A stretch of 64,000 nt of DNA from JANQOH01 sp965201115 (GCA_965201115.1 OZ241745.1:2480001-2544000); one strand, 5' to 3'. Positions 9,257 to 18,274 are shown, counted from the stretch's first letter. Notes: generated by a model not told the origin, from the sequence alone. A program made the numbers and translations.

Positions 9257-11875
9257 ATGACAAAACGCTATTTGTTCGGCTTCGGCTTGCCGACGCCGCT
9301 CACCTCCCGGCGAGTCGAACGGCTTCTGTCGCTCGCGCGCGGCCAAATCAAGGAATTGCGCGGCGCGCTGGACGACGACGACACCGCGGCGTGGAGACGC
9401 AGCGCCGGGGCCGACAACTTTTACGGGCGCATCCGCCGCCTGCTTCGCACGGCGGAGGGCCGGCGGGTCTATGCGGGCGCGCGGCTCGTTTTCGAGACCG
9501 CCAAGACCAAGAGAAAGGACCGCGCAAACGTCTTTCTCCGATCCGTCAGGGACTGCCTTCCGGCGCCCGACGTCGATCCGGATCCCCTGCCCCTGTCGAT
9601 AAACGCCGACAGTTACGACTCTTTTGTCGCACACTCGGCGCGTACGCAGCCGAACGAACGAACGGCCGAATTGGCGTGGTCGTATGCCATGCTTCTCGAC
9701 AGCCCCGGCAAACTGCTTGAAGCGATCCGCAAGTATCCGGATATCGGTTCGTTTCTGGAAGAGCCGGTATCCGGCCTTGTGCCGATCCTGGGCCCGGGGG
9801 AAGGCGCCGTCGGCGCCCTGTCGTCGGCGATCGACGCCATAGATCCGTCGTATCTGACCGAAGCTGACGTCGAGGCTCTCGACGCGATCGCCAAGCGCCT
9901 CGGTCGAACGATAAAGAACGGCCGCACCGCGCTGGAACGACTGTCGAAGCGGCTCGACGAGTGGCAAGCGCGTCACGGCGACAGGCTGAGCGCCGACCCG
10001 GAATTGATCGGGCGATTCTCCCAATTGCAGGAACAAGCCGCGACAAGAAGCATCGACGACGCGCGCTTGACCGAGGCGCTCGCCCGGTTCGACAGGATCG
10101 TTGCAAAGGACAAGGAGCTTGCCGTCACCCAAACCGCCCTGGAAACGCTTTCTCACAAGTTCGAGGAGGCGCGGAACGCGAGAAAGAACCTGTTTCTGGA
10201 AGTCGACGAACTTGTGGACAAACCGGCGCCCGGCGGCGACCCCGCCGCCGCTGTCGTTGCCGGCACAGAGCAGGCCGCCCCGGATCCGGACCGCGATACG
10301 GTTGCGGATTCCGAAGCGCCCGGCCCCGCGGACGACGATGACGGGAATGACGGCGATGAAGCCGAATCGGCGGACCGTGAGGATGCAATATCGAAACGGC
10401 CGTCGTCCGACCCGGCGGACGAGCCGGCCGATGGCGGCGCGTCCGCATCCGGCGATGACGCAGAGTCGAAACGCCCGCTGTCCGATCCCGGAAGCGAACC
10501 GGTCGATGAGAGCGCCGGCACGGCGGCCGGGCCGTCGAAGCCCGGCGCCGAAGATCGCGGCGGCGGCGCGTCCGATCCGCGCCCCGATCCCGCGCGGCAA
10601 ATCGACGAAGGAATCATGGCGGCGATGGAGCGGCGGCGTTTCGGAATCGCGTATCATCTCGCGTTGACCGAATCCGGATCGGTTCTCAGCGCGGACGTCA
10701 TAAAATTGATAGCAAGCAATTTTGCGGCGGACGCCGGCGAATTCGCCGCGACCGGTATCGCTGCCGTTGCAGAAAATGTAAAGGGCGAATTCGACGCGTC
10801 GGCCGAGGCCGGCGAAGACGGCGCCGACCATGCGGCGCTGGTGGCGGCGGCGGCGTTGGCTCCGGCCCTGCTGGCGCCGGGCGGGCCGATCGAGCAGCTG
10901 TTGTCGGCCGTCGCGCCCCGCCTCTCCCGCGCGCCGTCGCTCAAAAGCCTTGCCTCGGCCGCGGCCGACGTGTCGCGCACGGGCGTGTCTCTCCCGCCCG
11001 AAAGCCTGGACGCAGGGAACCCGCTCGAGCAGTGGCGTAAAACCTTGGCGGATATTACCGGCGAAGCGACCGCGTGGCTCGAGAGCGAGCGCCAGGTAAC
11101 GATCCTGTACCAGGCCGCTACGCGCGTATGGCGTAGAATGCTGGAGGATTGGGGCGACGGCGGCCAGCGCATGTCGATCGGCCGCATGATGAACGGGCTG
11201 CTCGGCGCCGGCCCGCGGTCCGACGCCGCCCCGATCACGGCGGCGGCCCAACATTGGCGAACCGCCGGAGACGAAGAAATCGATCGCATCGATCGCGGTC
11301 TTCGCGGAAAAACCGGTATCGTCGGTCGTGCGCGTCAGGTTATCCTTCACAAGACAGAGAGCGCGGTTGCGCTCGTCGATCGTTGGAGCGCGCACATGGC
11401 CGCGCGGCCGAAACAGCGTCCTGACTTCATCGCACGGCAAGCGAACGCGCTCCGCGACGCGGTGAGCCGCTACGCCGAACCGGCGCGCGGCGAACTCGGG
11501 AAACTCGGAACGCCGAAAGCACGTTGCGCTGAGACCGTGCTGCGCCGCTATACGGCCAAATTCGACGGAGCCGGGTCCGCCGTCTCCGCGCCCGCCCTTA
11601 CCGTGTCGCAGTTATTGCACAGCGATCTTCTGGCGATTCCGGATATATCGTTCGACGACGACGGACTCCCCGTCTCCTCTCTTGTCGAACCGGGCGTCCT
11701 GCTCCCGTTCGCCGATCTCGATCGCATCGACTTTGCGGCCGCCGCGAACGAGCGCGCCAGGCGCCGCGATTTCACCGGTGCGCGCATGACTCTCGAATTG
11801 GCGTCGCGAAATTCCGGTATCGGCGGAACGGCTCGATCCGGCCGCGAAAACGACAGCCCGACGGCGGATACGTAA
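9257..11875 (+). CDS. Unrecognised 872-residue, mostly helical protein
   Basis: I do not recognise this family. Residues 1 to about 330 are helix-rich with coiled-coil character towards the end (from ALERLSKRLDEW to TLSHKFEEARNARKNLFLE). A low-complexity Asp/Pro/Ser/Glu linker spans about 335-450. A second helical domain from about 455 begins AMERRRFGIAYHLALTES and contains an alanine-rich segment (LVAAAALAPALLAPGGPIEQ). No Walker motif, nuclease motif, signal peptide or membrane helix is evident. Base composition is clearly lower in GC than the flanking housekeeping genes, suggesting transfer. The end, after RARRRDFTGARMTLEL, becomes unstructured, so the protein may be a C-terminally shortened form of something longer. 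Confidence 0.75.
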   Translation: MTKRYLFGFGLPTPLTSRRVERLLSLARGQIKELRGALDDDDTAAWRRSAGADNFYGRIRRLLRTAEGRRVYAGARLVFETAKTKRKDRANVFLRSVRDCLPAPDVDPDPLPLSINADSYDSFVAHSARTQPNERTAELAWSYAMLLDSPGKLLEAIRKYPDIGSFLEEPVSGLVPILGPGEGAVGALSSAIDAIDPSYLTEADVEALDAIAKRLGRTIKNGRTALERLSKRLDEWQARHGDRLSADPELIGRFSQLQEQAATRSIDDARLTEALARFDRIVAKDKELAVTQTALETLSHKFEEARNARKNLFLEVDELVDKPAPGGDPAAAVVAGTEQAAPDPDRDTVADSEAPGPADDDDGNDGDEAESADREDAISKRPSSDPADEPADGGASASGDDAESKRPLSDPGSEPVDESAGTAAGPSKPGAEDRGGGASDPRPDPARQIDEGIMAAMERRRFGIAYHLALTESGSVLSADVIKLIASNFAADAGEFAATGIAAVAENVKGEFDASAEAGEDGADHAALVAAAALAPALLAPGGPIEQLLSAVAPRLSRAPSLKSLASAAADVSRTGVSLPPESLDAGNPLEQWRKTLADITGEATAWLESERQVTILYQAATRVWRRMLEDWGDGGQRMSIGRMMNGLLGAGPRSDAAPITAAAQHWRTAGDEEIDRIDRGLRGKTGIVGRARQVILHKTESAVALVDRWSAHMAARPKQRPDFIARQANALRDAVSRYAEPARGELGKLGTPKARCAETVLRRYTAKFDGAGSAVSAPALTVSQLLHSDLLAIPDISFDDDGLPVSSLVEPGVLLPFADLDRIDFAAAANERARRRDFTGARMTLELASRNSGIGGTARSGRENDSPTADT

Positions 11876-11942
11876 TCTCGTTCGGCGGCGCGCCGCCATC
11901 GCCGGCTTCGCGCCCGCGCCGCGGGCGGGGGCGCGGATCGGC

Positions 11943-11973
11943 TGGCAAGCCGGTCCGCTTCGGGGTATATATA
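11943..11973 (+). promoter_or_regulatory. Candidate promoter upstream of the TauD-type gene
   Basis: A perfect TATAAT at 11968-11973, inside the run TATATAAT, stands out from the GC-rich surroundings about 70 bp before the start codon. TGGCAA at 11943-11948 could serve as a weak -35 with 19-bp spacing. AGGGAGG just before the ATG at 12044 provides a ribosome binding site. The -10 element is convincing, the -35 is not. Confidence 0.42.
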
Positions 11974-12043
11974 ATGCGCTCATATGCATGCGCCCGCGCA
12001 GAGGGGCTAGCAAAGAGTACAGGGTACAAGGGAGGCAAGGCCG

Positions 12044-12973
12044 ATGACGATTGACGTAACGCCGGTGGAAGGCGCGACGCTCGGCGCGGTTGTGCGCGGC
12101 GTGGCGCTCTCCGGCGCTATCGACGCCGCCGCGCTCGACGCCATCGTCGAGGCGTGGCACGAATACGCCGTGCTGCTGTTCCCCGAACAGCATCTCGACG
12201 ACGCGCGGCAGGCGGCGTTCAGCCGCCGCCTCGGACCGCTGGAGAACGTGGCCATCTTCCGCCCCGACAGCGAGCAGGCGATCAACGGCGCGCGCGCAAG
12301 CGCGGCCGAACCGCAGGAGTTCGCATACCTCACCAACGAAAAGAAAGACGGGGGGCTGGTGGCGCGCGACAGCAAGCGCGACCTGCTGCTCAAGGGCAAC
12401 TCCTATTGGCATACCGATTCGTCGTTCAAGCTCGTGCCGTCGAAAGCGTCGCTGCTTTCCGCGCGCGCCGTGCCCGAGACGGGCGGCGAAACCGAATGGG
12501 CCGACATGCGCGCCGCATACGACGCGCTGGCCCCCGATATGCAGGAGTGGCTCGAAGACAAGACCGCCGTCCACCACTACGCCTGGAGCCAGGGCCTTGT
12601 GGGCGGCGAAGACCTGATCCTCGACGAGCGGTTGCCGCCGGTGGAGCACCCCGCGATCCGCATCCACCCGGCCACCGGGCGCAAGGTTCTGTATATCGGC
12701 CGCCACGCCAGCCGTATCCTCGGCGAGGACGTGGAGGAAAGCCGCGCGCTGCTGCGCCGGCTGTGCGACGAGGCGTGCCGGCCGCCGCGCACATGGAAGC
12801 ACCGCTGGGCCGAGGGCGACCTCGTCATGTGGGACAACCGCGCGGTTCTGCACCGCGGCCACGCCTACCCGGCCGGCTCCCTGCGCCGCATGGTGCGCAC
12901 CACGGTGGCCGGCGACGCGCGGCCCAATCCGTGGCTGTTCGACACGGAGGCGTCCGCGCGGCTGGCGGTCTGA
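12044..12973 (+). CDS. TauD/TfdA-family Fe(II)/2-oxoglutarate dioxygenase
   Basis: A 309-residue non-heme iron oxygenase that would hydroxylate a small organic substrate while decarboxylating 2-oxoglutarate. The iron ligands are visible as the HxD of SYWHTDSSF and the distal His of NRAVLHRGHAY. The 2-oxoglutarate-binding arginine is in SLRRMVRTTV. The length and TauD-type ending LFDTEASARLAV fit the family. The gene lies 30 bp upstream of an acyl-CoA ligase on the same strand, so the two probably form an operon. The context suggests degradation of an organic acid, but the substrate cannot be read from the sequence. Confidence 0.88.
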   Translation: MTIDVTPVEGATLGAVVRGVALSGAIDAAALDAIVEAWHEYAVLLFPEQHLDDARQAAFSRRLGPLENVAIFRPDSEQAINGARASAAEPQEFAYLTNEKKDGGLVARDSKRDLLLKGNSYWHTDSSFKLVPSKASLLSARAVPETGGETEWADMRAAYDALAPDMQEWLEDKTAVHHYAWSQGLVGGEDLILDERLPPVEHPAIRIHPATGRKVLYIGRHASRILGEDVEESRALLRRLCDEACRPPRTWKHRWAEGDLVMWDNRAVLHRGHAYPAGSLRRMVRTTVAGDARPNPWLFDTEASARLAV

Positions 12974-13003
12974 TCGCGGCGGCGGCGGCGGGAAAGCGCG
13001 GCG

Positions 13004-14635
13004 ATGGATTTTTCCGCCGGGCTGGAGCGCGCGGCCGCCAATTTCGCGCCGCTCACGCCGCTCTCGTTCCTCTACCGCGCCGAGGCGGTTTGGCCCGAAC
13101 GCACGGCGTGGATACACGGCGAGACGCGGGCGAACTACCGCGCGTTCGGCGAGCGTTGCCGGCGGCTGGCCTCGGCGCTCGCCGCGCGCGGCGTCGGGCC
13201 GGGCGACACGGTCGCCGTCATGGCCCCCAACACGCCGTGCCTGCTCGAGGCGCATTACGGCGCCGCGATGGCGGGCGCCGTGCTGTGCGCGCTGAACACG
13301 CGGCTCGACGCCGCCGCGGTGCGCCACATACTGCGCCACGGCGAGGCCAGGGCGCTGATCGTCGATCGCGAGTTCGCGCCCGTGGCCGCCGCCGCGCTGG
13401 AGGGCCTCGCGCCGGCCCCCTTCGTCGTCGATAGCGACGACCCGGCATGGCGCGGCCCCGGCGCGCGCATCGGCGCGATCGAATACGAAGCGCTGCTCGC
13501 CGCCGGCGACCCCGCCTTCGCGCCGCGCCCCGTGGCCGACGAATGGGACGCCATATCCCTGAACTATACGTCGGGAACCACGGGCGACCCGAAAGGCGTG
13601 GTGTATCACCACCGCGGCGCGTGGCTGAACGCCGTCGGCAACCAGCTGGCGTGGGGCATGGCGCCGCATCCGGTGTATCTGTGGACACTGCCGATGTTCC
13701 ACTGCAACGGCTGGTGCTTCCCGTGGACCGTGGCGGCGCTCGGCGGAACGCAGGTATGCCTGCGCCGCGTGGAGGCGCGGGCGATCTACGCCGCCATCGC
13801 GCGGCGCGGCGTCACGCATTTGTGCGGCGCGCCCATTGTGCTCAACCTCATCGCGAACGCGCCGGAGGCGGAGCGCGCGCCGTTTTCCCACACTGTGCGC
13901 GTCATGACCGCCGCCGCGCCGCCGCCGCCCACGACCATTGCCGCAATCGAGCGCGCCGGTTTCGACGTCACCCATGTCTATGGGCTGACCGAATGCTACG
14001 GCCCCGGCGTAGTGTGCGCGTGGCGGGAGGAATGGGACGCGCTGCCGCCCGCCGAGCGCGCGGCGCTCAAGGCGCGCCAGGGCGTGCGCTACCCCGTGCT
14101 GGAGAGCCTCGAGACAATCGACCCGCAAACCGGCGCGCCCGTGCCCGCCGACGGCGAGACGCTCGGCGAAGTGACCATGCGCGGCAATATCGTCATGAAA
14201 GGCTACCTCAAGGACCGGGAGGCCACGGCGGCGGCGTTCGCCGGCGGCCGGTTGCGCACCGGCGACCTCGGCGTGGTGCATCCCGACGGCTACCTGGAGC
14301 TCAGGGACCGCGCGAAGGACATCATCATTTCGGGTGGGGAGAACATCTCGTCGATCGAGATCGAGCGCGCGCTCTACCGCCATCCCGCGGTTCTGGAGGC
14401 CGCGGTGGTCGCGCGTCCTGACGAGAAATGGGGGGAGACGCCCTGCGCGTTCGTGGAGTTGCGCGCCGGCGCCGGGCCCGTGGACTCCGAGGCGCTGATC
14501 GCGTTCTGTCGCGCCCGGATGGCCCGCTTCAAGGCGCCCCGCGCCGTCGTCTTCGGCCCCCTGCCCAAGACCTCCACCGGCAAGGTGCGCAAAACCGAGC
14601 TGCGCGCCCGCGCCCGCGCCCTGCCGCCCCGGTAA
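13004..14635 (+). CDS. AMP-dependent acyl-CoA ligase
   Basis: A 543-residue member of the ANL superfamily that activates a carboxylic acid to its acyl-adenylate and then to the CoA thioester. The P-loop is YTSGTTGDPKGVVYHHRG, and the acid-binding region is MFHCNGWCFPWTVAA. The hinge and A8 motif is RAKDIIISGGENISS, and the catalytic lysine lies in PKTSTGKVRKTEL near the C-terminus. The HCNGWCF signature is shared with medium-chain and methylmercaptopropionate-type ligases. It starts at the ATG 30 bp after the dioxygenase. The substrate is unknown. Confidence 0.88.
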   Translation: MDFSAGLERAAANFAPLTPLSFLYRAEAVWPERTAWIHGETRANYRAFGERCRRLASALAARGVGPGDTVAVMAPNTPCLLEAHYGAAMAGAVLCALNTRLDAAAVRHILRHGEARALIVDREFAPVAAAALEGLAPAPFVVDSDDPAWRGPGARIGAIEYEALLAAGDPAFAPRPVADEWDAISLNYTSGTTGDPKGVVYHHRGAWLNAVGNQLAWGMAPHPVYLWTLPMFHCNGWCFPWTVAALGGTQVCLRRVEARAIYAAIARRGVTHLCGAPIVLNLIANAPEAERAPFSHTVRVMTAAAPPPPTTIAAIERAGFDVTHVYGLTECYGPGVVCAWREEWDALPPAERAALKARQGVRYPVLESLETIDPQTGAPVPADGETLGEVTMRGNIVMKGYLKDREATAAAFAGGRLRTGDLGVVHPDGYLELRDRAKDIIISGGENISSIEIERALYRHPAVLEAAVVARPDEKWGETPCAFVELRAGAGPVDSEALIAFCRARMARFKAPRAVVFGPLPKTSTGKVRKTELRARARALPPR

Positions 14636-14662
14636 CGGCGCTTGTCCGGGTGCGCCGGCGCG

Positions 14663-15397
14663 CTACTGGCGCAGGGTCAGCGTGCCGCCGCTGAGTTCGA
14701 AACCGGACAGGCGGTTGATGAAGCTCATGCCGAGCAGCGAGGTGCCGAGGTCGGAATCGGTTATGGCGCCGCGAACATTCGCCACGCGCACGCCGCCGAC
14801 CGCAATCTCGCGCAGGCGGATCGGCGCGGCGAACACGGGGCCGTTGGCGGTCGCGTAGCGCCGCGTATAGCGGAGCGTGTCGAGATCGAAGCCGACGCGG
14901 CGCGCATCCGCGCGGCTCAGCACCACATCGGACGCGCCGGTATCGACCAGAAACGCCACCGGCACGCCATCGACGCGGGCGCGCGCGACGAAATCTCCCC
15001 GCCGGTTCGCGCGGATGACCGCGGCGCCCGAACCTTGCGCCGACGGCGCCCACCCGGTCGGCGCGGTCGCCGGAGACGCGGCGCGGTAGTCCGCTTGCCG
15101 CCACAGCGAATACCCCGCCGCCAGCAGCCCGAACATCACGACCCACACAAGCAGATTACGCAAATTCCGCGACAAGCGGCCGTAAAACAGCATTGGCAGG
15201 AACACGCACAGCATGACCGCGAGCGCAACCAGGCGTATCTGCCCGTCCCCGCCGGGCCAGGCGGCGGCGATGCTGTCGCCGAACGCCAGCGCCAGCCCCG
15301 CGGCCGCCGCGACCAGCGCGAGAACCCACAGGCCCGCGCCGCGCGGGCGGCGGCTCCGGCGCGGCGGACGCGGAAAGACGGGTTCGGGAGCCGGCAC
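14663..15397 (-). CDS. Membrane-anchored retropepsin-like aspartic protease (TIGR02281 type)
   Basis: A 244-residue protein with two or three hydrophobic segments in the first about 100 residues, followed by one retropepsin-like domain. The catalytic motif is FLVDTGASDVVLS. The second conserved element, SLLGMSFINRLSGFEL, lies near the C-terminus and is typical of the single-domain clan AA proteases of alphaproteobacteria. Such enzymes act as dimers, presumably on the periplasmic side; the physiological substrate is unknown. It converges with the acyl-CoA ligase with only 27 bp between stop codons. Confidence 0.85.
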   Translation of the reverse strand: MPAPEPVFPRPPRRSRRPRGAGLWVLALVAAAAGLALAFGDSIAAAWPGGDGQIRLVALAVMLCVFLPMLFYGRLSRNLRNLLVWVVMFGLLAAGYSLWRQADYRAASPATAPTGWAPSAQGSGAAVIRANRRGDFVARARVDGVPVAFLVDTGASDVVLSRADARRVGFDLDTLRYTRRYATANGPVFAAPIRLREIAVGGVRVANVRGAITDSDLGTSLLGMSFINRLSGFELSGGTLTLRQ

Positions 15398-15404
15398 GCG
15401 CGGG

Positions 15405-15521
15405 CTACAGAACGGAGAGCGCGTTTTCAGGCGGCCGCCCCGGCGCGGCGCGCTCGCGCGGCAGCGCCAAGGTCCGCCGCGATTTGCCGCAGCGCGGGTT
15501 GCGGTAGATCGTGACCTGCAT
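15405..15521 (-). pseudogene. arsC-like 5' fragment (copy 1)
   Basis: A 38-codon frame starting MQVTIYRNPRCGKSRRTLAL. This matches the N-terminal strand and active-site loop (NPRCxKS) of ArsC/Spx/YffB-type thioredoxin-fold proteins, which normally run about 115 residues. After residue 20 the homology ends and the frame stops. The active-site cysteine is retained, but the fold is missing, so this is a remnant. A second, more decayed copy in the same orientation sits on the other side of the hydrolase gene at 17420-17479. Confidence 0.65.
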
Positions 15522-15559
15522 ATCCGCCTCCGCCGCGCAGCCCGCCGACGGGCGGCCGG

Positions 15560-17389
15560 CTATTCGACTTCCCGGCGGACGAAGGTCAGGTCTCCGAACG
15601 GGTCGGAGCCTTGCAATCGCCTGCGCGCGTCTTCGTCGTTTTTCAGGTAGCGGTCGAAAACGGCCCGCGCATACCAGTCGCGGACGAGATGGGGCATGTA
15701 AACCGCGCCGGCATCGCCCGCTTCGGCCCAGTCGAGCCGGTCGTAAGGCGCGCCGGAGAAACCCTGCTCGCGGATCTCGCCGCCCACCGCCTTGCGCCGG
15801 CCCGCAGGCGACAGGCCGAACGGCAGGGCGCCTTTCCCGAACTCCGGCCACGGAAACATCCGCCCGAAATTGTCCACCAACAGCCCGTGATCGACATCCC
15901 GAACGATTACGAGGACACGGTCGGACGTCTGCCTCAACCAGGCGCTGAGAGCGACCGGCTGCGGGTTGGTCCGGCGCTCCGGCGCGGCGCGTTCGGGCGC
16001 AAGGGGAAACGCGGTTTCCGGATCCCCGCCGGCGGCGGCCAATGCGTTCTGGAACAGGTCGAGGAACACCTGCTGCACGAAATCGTCCTCGTCGCCGATC
16101 AACTGCGCCGCCGGTTTGCGGCTGCCCACGGGCAATCCGTCGGGGGTCAGCCCTCCGCCGAAGAACTCCTCCGGCGTCCAGGAGAAGGGCGCGCCGTTGT
16201 TGATGCCGAGGGCCGCGGCGACGCCGGGTATGTGGCTCGCGCCCATCTGCGCGGTCATCGAGCCGAGGGAATGGCCGGCCAGCCCGACCGTGTCGCCGAC
16301 CCGGCCGGCAAGCAGGCCGCACAGCGCGCGCGCGGCCGAAGTCGCCCCCATCGAGTTCAGCCCCGCCGCGCATTCGGCCCGCTCCGCGCCCAGCAGCTTC
16401 ATCGTGTGGATCAACAGCCCCACGTCGGCTACCCGCTGGCGGAACAGGTTCTGCATCATCGTCGTGGCGCGCCGCGCGCCGCCCGGAACGGCTTTCGCCC
16501 GCGCCGGATCGAAGGCGCCCGCGGACCCGGCGCCGAACATCAAGCGGAGAAAGTTCGGGATGACCTTCCGCTCCCCCATGATCAGCTCGTACGCCTCCCG
16601 CTTTTCGTCTGCCGAGGCCTGGCCGGCAAACGCGGAGTCGGGGTCGTGGAATACGAGCGGAACCCCGCTGTCGGAGACAAAGCTGGGGGCGGCGGCGACA
16701 TAGCCGTGCGAGGCCAGGAACTCGCCGAGGAAATTCCACAGGCTGTAATTGTCGCCGAGCCCGTGCGACAGAACGACGATCGGGAATCCGTCCGGCGCCG
16801 ACGCCGGCGGCGCGCCGATATACGCGCCGCGGAGCGCGGCGAAATAGCGCTTTCCGACGGCTTCGAACGCCTCCTGCATGGCCTCGCCCGACAAGTCCGC
16901 GAGGACGCCCCCATCCCTGAAATGCAAACGCCCGTAGGAATCCGGGAACAACACCGACGAGCGCAGAACGGGGCCCGTGAACGTTTCGTCCCGGAAGAAA
17001 TAGTCCCCCATCTTCGCGCGTTCGCCGGAAACGGCCGGCCAAGGCGAGCGCGGCCCGGCCAGCCGGCCGGCCGAGCGGTCGGCCTCGGCCGGATACCACA
17101 GGTGAAAGATTACCGTGCGCGGCTGGCCCGAGGCTTCCACCTTGCGCAGCATGGCCCGGTAGGCGTCGCTGGCATAGGCGGTGTTCCACGGATCGAAGCG
17201 CTGCCGGTTGTCCACGGCGAAGCCGATCTCCGCGCCGACGGCATAGTCGCCGTAAGCCGTGCTCGGCGGGAGCGCCTCGAGCCGCGCCGCCGTTTCGGCG
17301 GCGCCCGCCCCGGCGAGGCCCAAGGCGCCGTAAGCCGCAAGCGCCGCCGCGGCGAGGAACTTCCCGATCCTGCGAGCGGTAGATGTCAT
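15560..17389 (-). CDS. Secreted alpha/beta-hydrolase (lipase/PAF-acetylhydrolase-like)
   Basis: A 609-residue protein with an N-terminal signal peptide (residues 1 to about 30, ALAAYGALGLAGAGAAE). The oxyanion/strand motif is FPIVVLSHGLGDNYSLW and the nucleophile elbow is VGLAGHSLGSMTAQMG. A likely catalytic histidine is in VIVRDVDHGLLVD. The topology resembles bacterial platelet-activating-factor acetylhydrolase/dienelactone-type hydrolases, though longer. The ATG at 17389 is chosen for its GGAGAAG site 7 bp upstream. Longer in-frame starts would read through the arsC-like fragment. The substrate is unknown, probably an extracytoplasmic ester. Confidence 0.8.
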   Translation of the reverse strand: MTSTARRIGKFLAAAALAAYGALGLAGAGAAETAARLEALPPSTAYGDYAVGAEIGFAVDNRQRFDPWNTAYASDAYRAMLRKVEASGQPRTVIFHLWYPAEADRSAGRLAGPRSPWPAVSGERAKMGDYFFRDETFTGPVLRSSVLFPDSYGRLHFRDGGVLADLSGEAMQEAFEAVGKRYFAALRGAYIGAPPASAPDGFPIVVLSHGLGDNYSLWNFLGEFLASHGYVAAAPSFVSDSGVPLVFHDPDSAFAGQASADEKREAYELIMGERKVIPNFLRLMFGAGSAGAFDPARAKAVPGGARRATTMMQNLFRQRVADVGLLIHTMKLLGAERAECAAGLNSMGATSAARALCGLLAGRVGDTVGLAGHSLGSMTAQMGASHIPGVAAALGINNGAPFSWTPEEFFGGGLTPDGLPVGSRKPAAQLIGDEDDFVQQVFLDLFQNALAAAGGDPETAFPLAPERAAPERRTNPQPVALSAWLRQTSDRVLVIVRDVDHGLLVDNFGRMFPWPEFGKGALPFGLSPAGRRKAVGGEIREQGFSGAPYDRLDWAEAGDAGAVYMPHLVRDWYARAVFDRYLKNDEDARRRLQGSDPFGDLTFVRREVE

Positions 17390-17419
17390 GTTTCGCTTCT
17401 CCACATTGAATGAATCGGA

Positions 17420-17479
17420 CAACGCCAAGGTCCGCCGCGATTCGCTACGGCGCGGGCCGCGGTAGATCGCGACGCGCAT
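17420..17479 (-). pseudogene. arsC-like 5' fragment (copy 2)
   Basis: About 20 codons reading MRVAIYRGPRRSESRRTLAL, clearly related to the fragment at 15405-15521. The catalytic cysteine is changed to Arg (NPRC to GPRR). The DNA is a degenerate direct repeat of about 60 bp of the first copy, including the purine-rich leader before the ATG. It overlaps the 3' end of rsmE in another frame and is open into the downstream hydrolase gene. It is non-functional as an enzyme. Confidence 0.6.
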
Positions 17480-18245
17480 CTCCGGCCTCCGCCGCATCGG
17501 TCGCGCCGCGCCATCGTAGCACATCCGGCCCCGCGACCGCCGCCCACACGGCGAGGAGCGCGATGGCGGCGGTTTCGGCGCGTAGCGCGAGCGGCCCGAG
17601 CGATGCCGGCCGCGCGCCCTCCCGCGCCGCCAGCGCGCGCAATTCGTCGTCTTCGAAACCGCCTTCGGGGCCGACCAGCAGGGTCGGGCCGCCGGGCGCG
17701 GCGGCGAGCGCCGGCGCCGCCAGCGCGCGCGCCGCCGGCGGACCGGCGGGGTCGCCCCACACCACGGGGCCGGGGCGGGCGAGCAGCTCCGCCAGCGACA
17801 CGGTGTCGGCGATTGCGGGGACGTCGAGACGGCCGCATTGCTCCGCGGCTTCGACAGCGTGCGCGCGCAGCCGTTCGGGCCGCGCCCGCGCGCCGCGCGC
17901 GCGCCGGAGCGTCACCGGGCGCAGTATGCGCGCGCCCAGTTCCGTGGCTTTCTCCGTCAGCAGCTCGGTGCGCGCCGGGCGCAGCGGCGCGAACGCCAAT
18001 ACCGGCCCCGCCGCGGGCGGTTGCGGGCGCAGGCGCGCCACCGCCTCCGCCGCGCAGCCCCGGCGCCCGGAGGGCGCAATCCGCGCCGCCCACTCGCCGT
18101 CGCGCCCGTTGAACAGCGCTATCTCCGCCCCCGCGCCGAGCCGCATGACGCGGCGCACATGCCGCGCCTGGCTTTCCGTCAGCGCAGCCCGCGCCCCCGC
18201 CGCCAACGGCGGCTCGACAAACAAGCGAACGCGGGGCCGAGTCAT
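17445..18245 (-). CDS. rsmE: 16S rRNA (uracil(1498)-N(3))-methyltransferase
   Basis: A 266-residue SPOUT-class enzyme that methylates U1498 of 16S rRNA in the 30S subunit. The N-terminal PUA-like part contains QARHVRRVMRLGAGAEI. The trefoil-knot SAM site LLVGPEGGFEDDELRAL is followed by SLGPLALRAETAAI, which are the family signatures. The C-terminus beyond the knot is longer than usual (about 25 extra residues), where the frame runs through the arsC-like fragment. The rsmE stop may therefore have been displaced by that rearrangement. Confidence 0.9.
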   Translation of the reverse strand: MTRPRVRLFVEPPLAAGARAALTESQARHVRRVMRLGAGAEIALFNGRDGEWAARIAPSGRRGCAAEAVARLRPQPPAAGPVLAFAPLRPARTELLTEKATELGARILRPVTLRRARGARARPERLRAHAVEAAEQCGRLDVPAIADTVSLAELLARPGPVVWGDPAGPPAARALAAPALAAAPGGPTLLVGPEGGFEDDELRALAAREGARPASLGPLALRAETAAIALLAVWAAVAGPDVLRWRGATDAAEAGDARRDLPRPAP

Positions 18246-18274
18246 GCATCCCGCGTAACGCCGCGCGCCGCCGG

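Noticed and set aside
15405..15521. A functional small arsenate reductase
   Set aside because: Only about 20 of the usual about 115 residues are present. The fold cannot form and the second copy has lost the catalytic cysteine.
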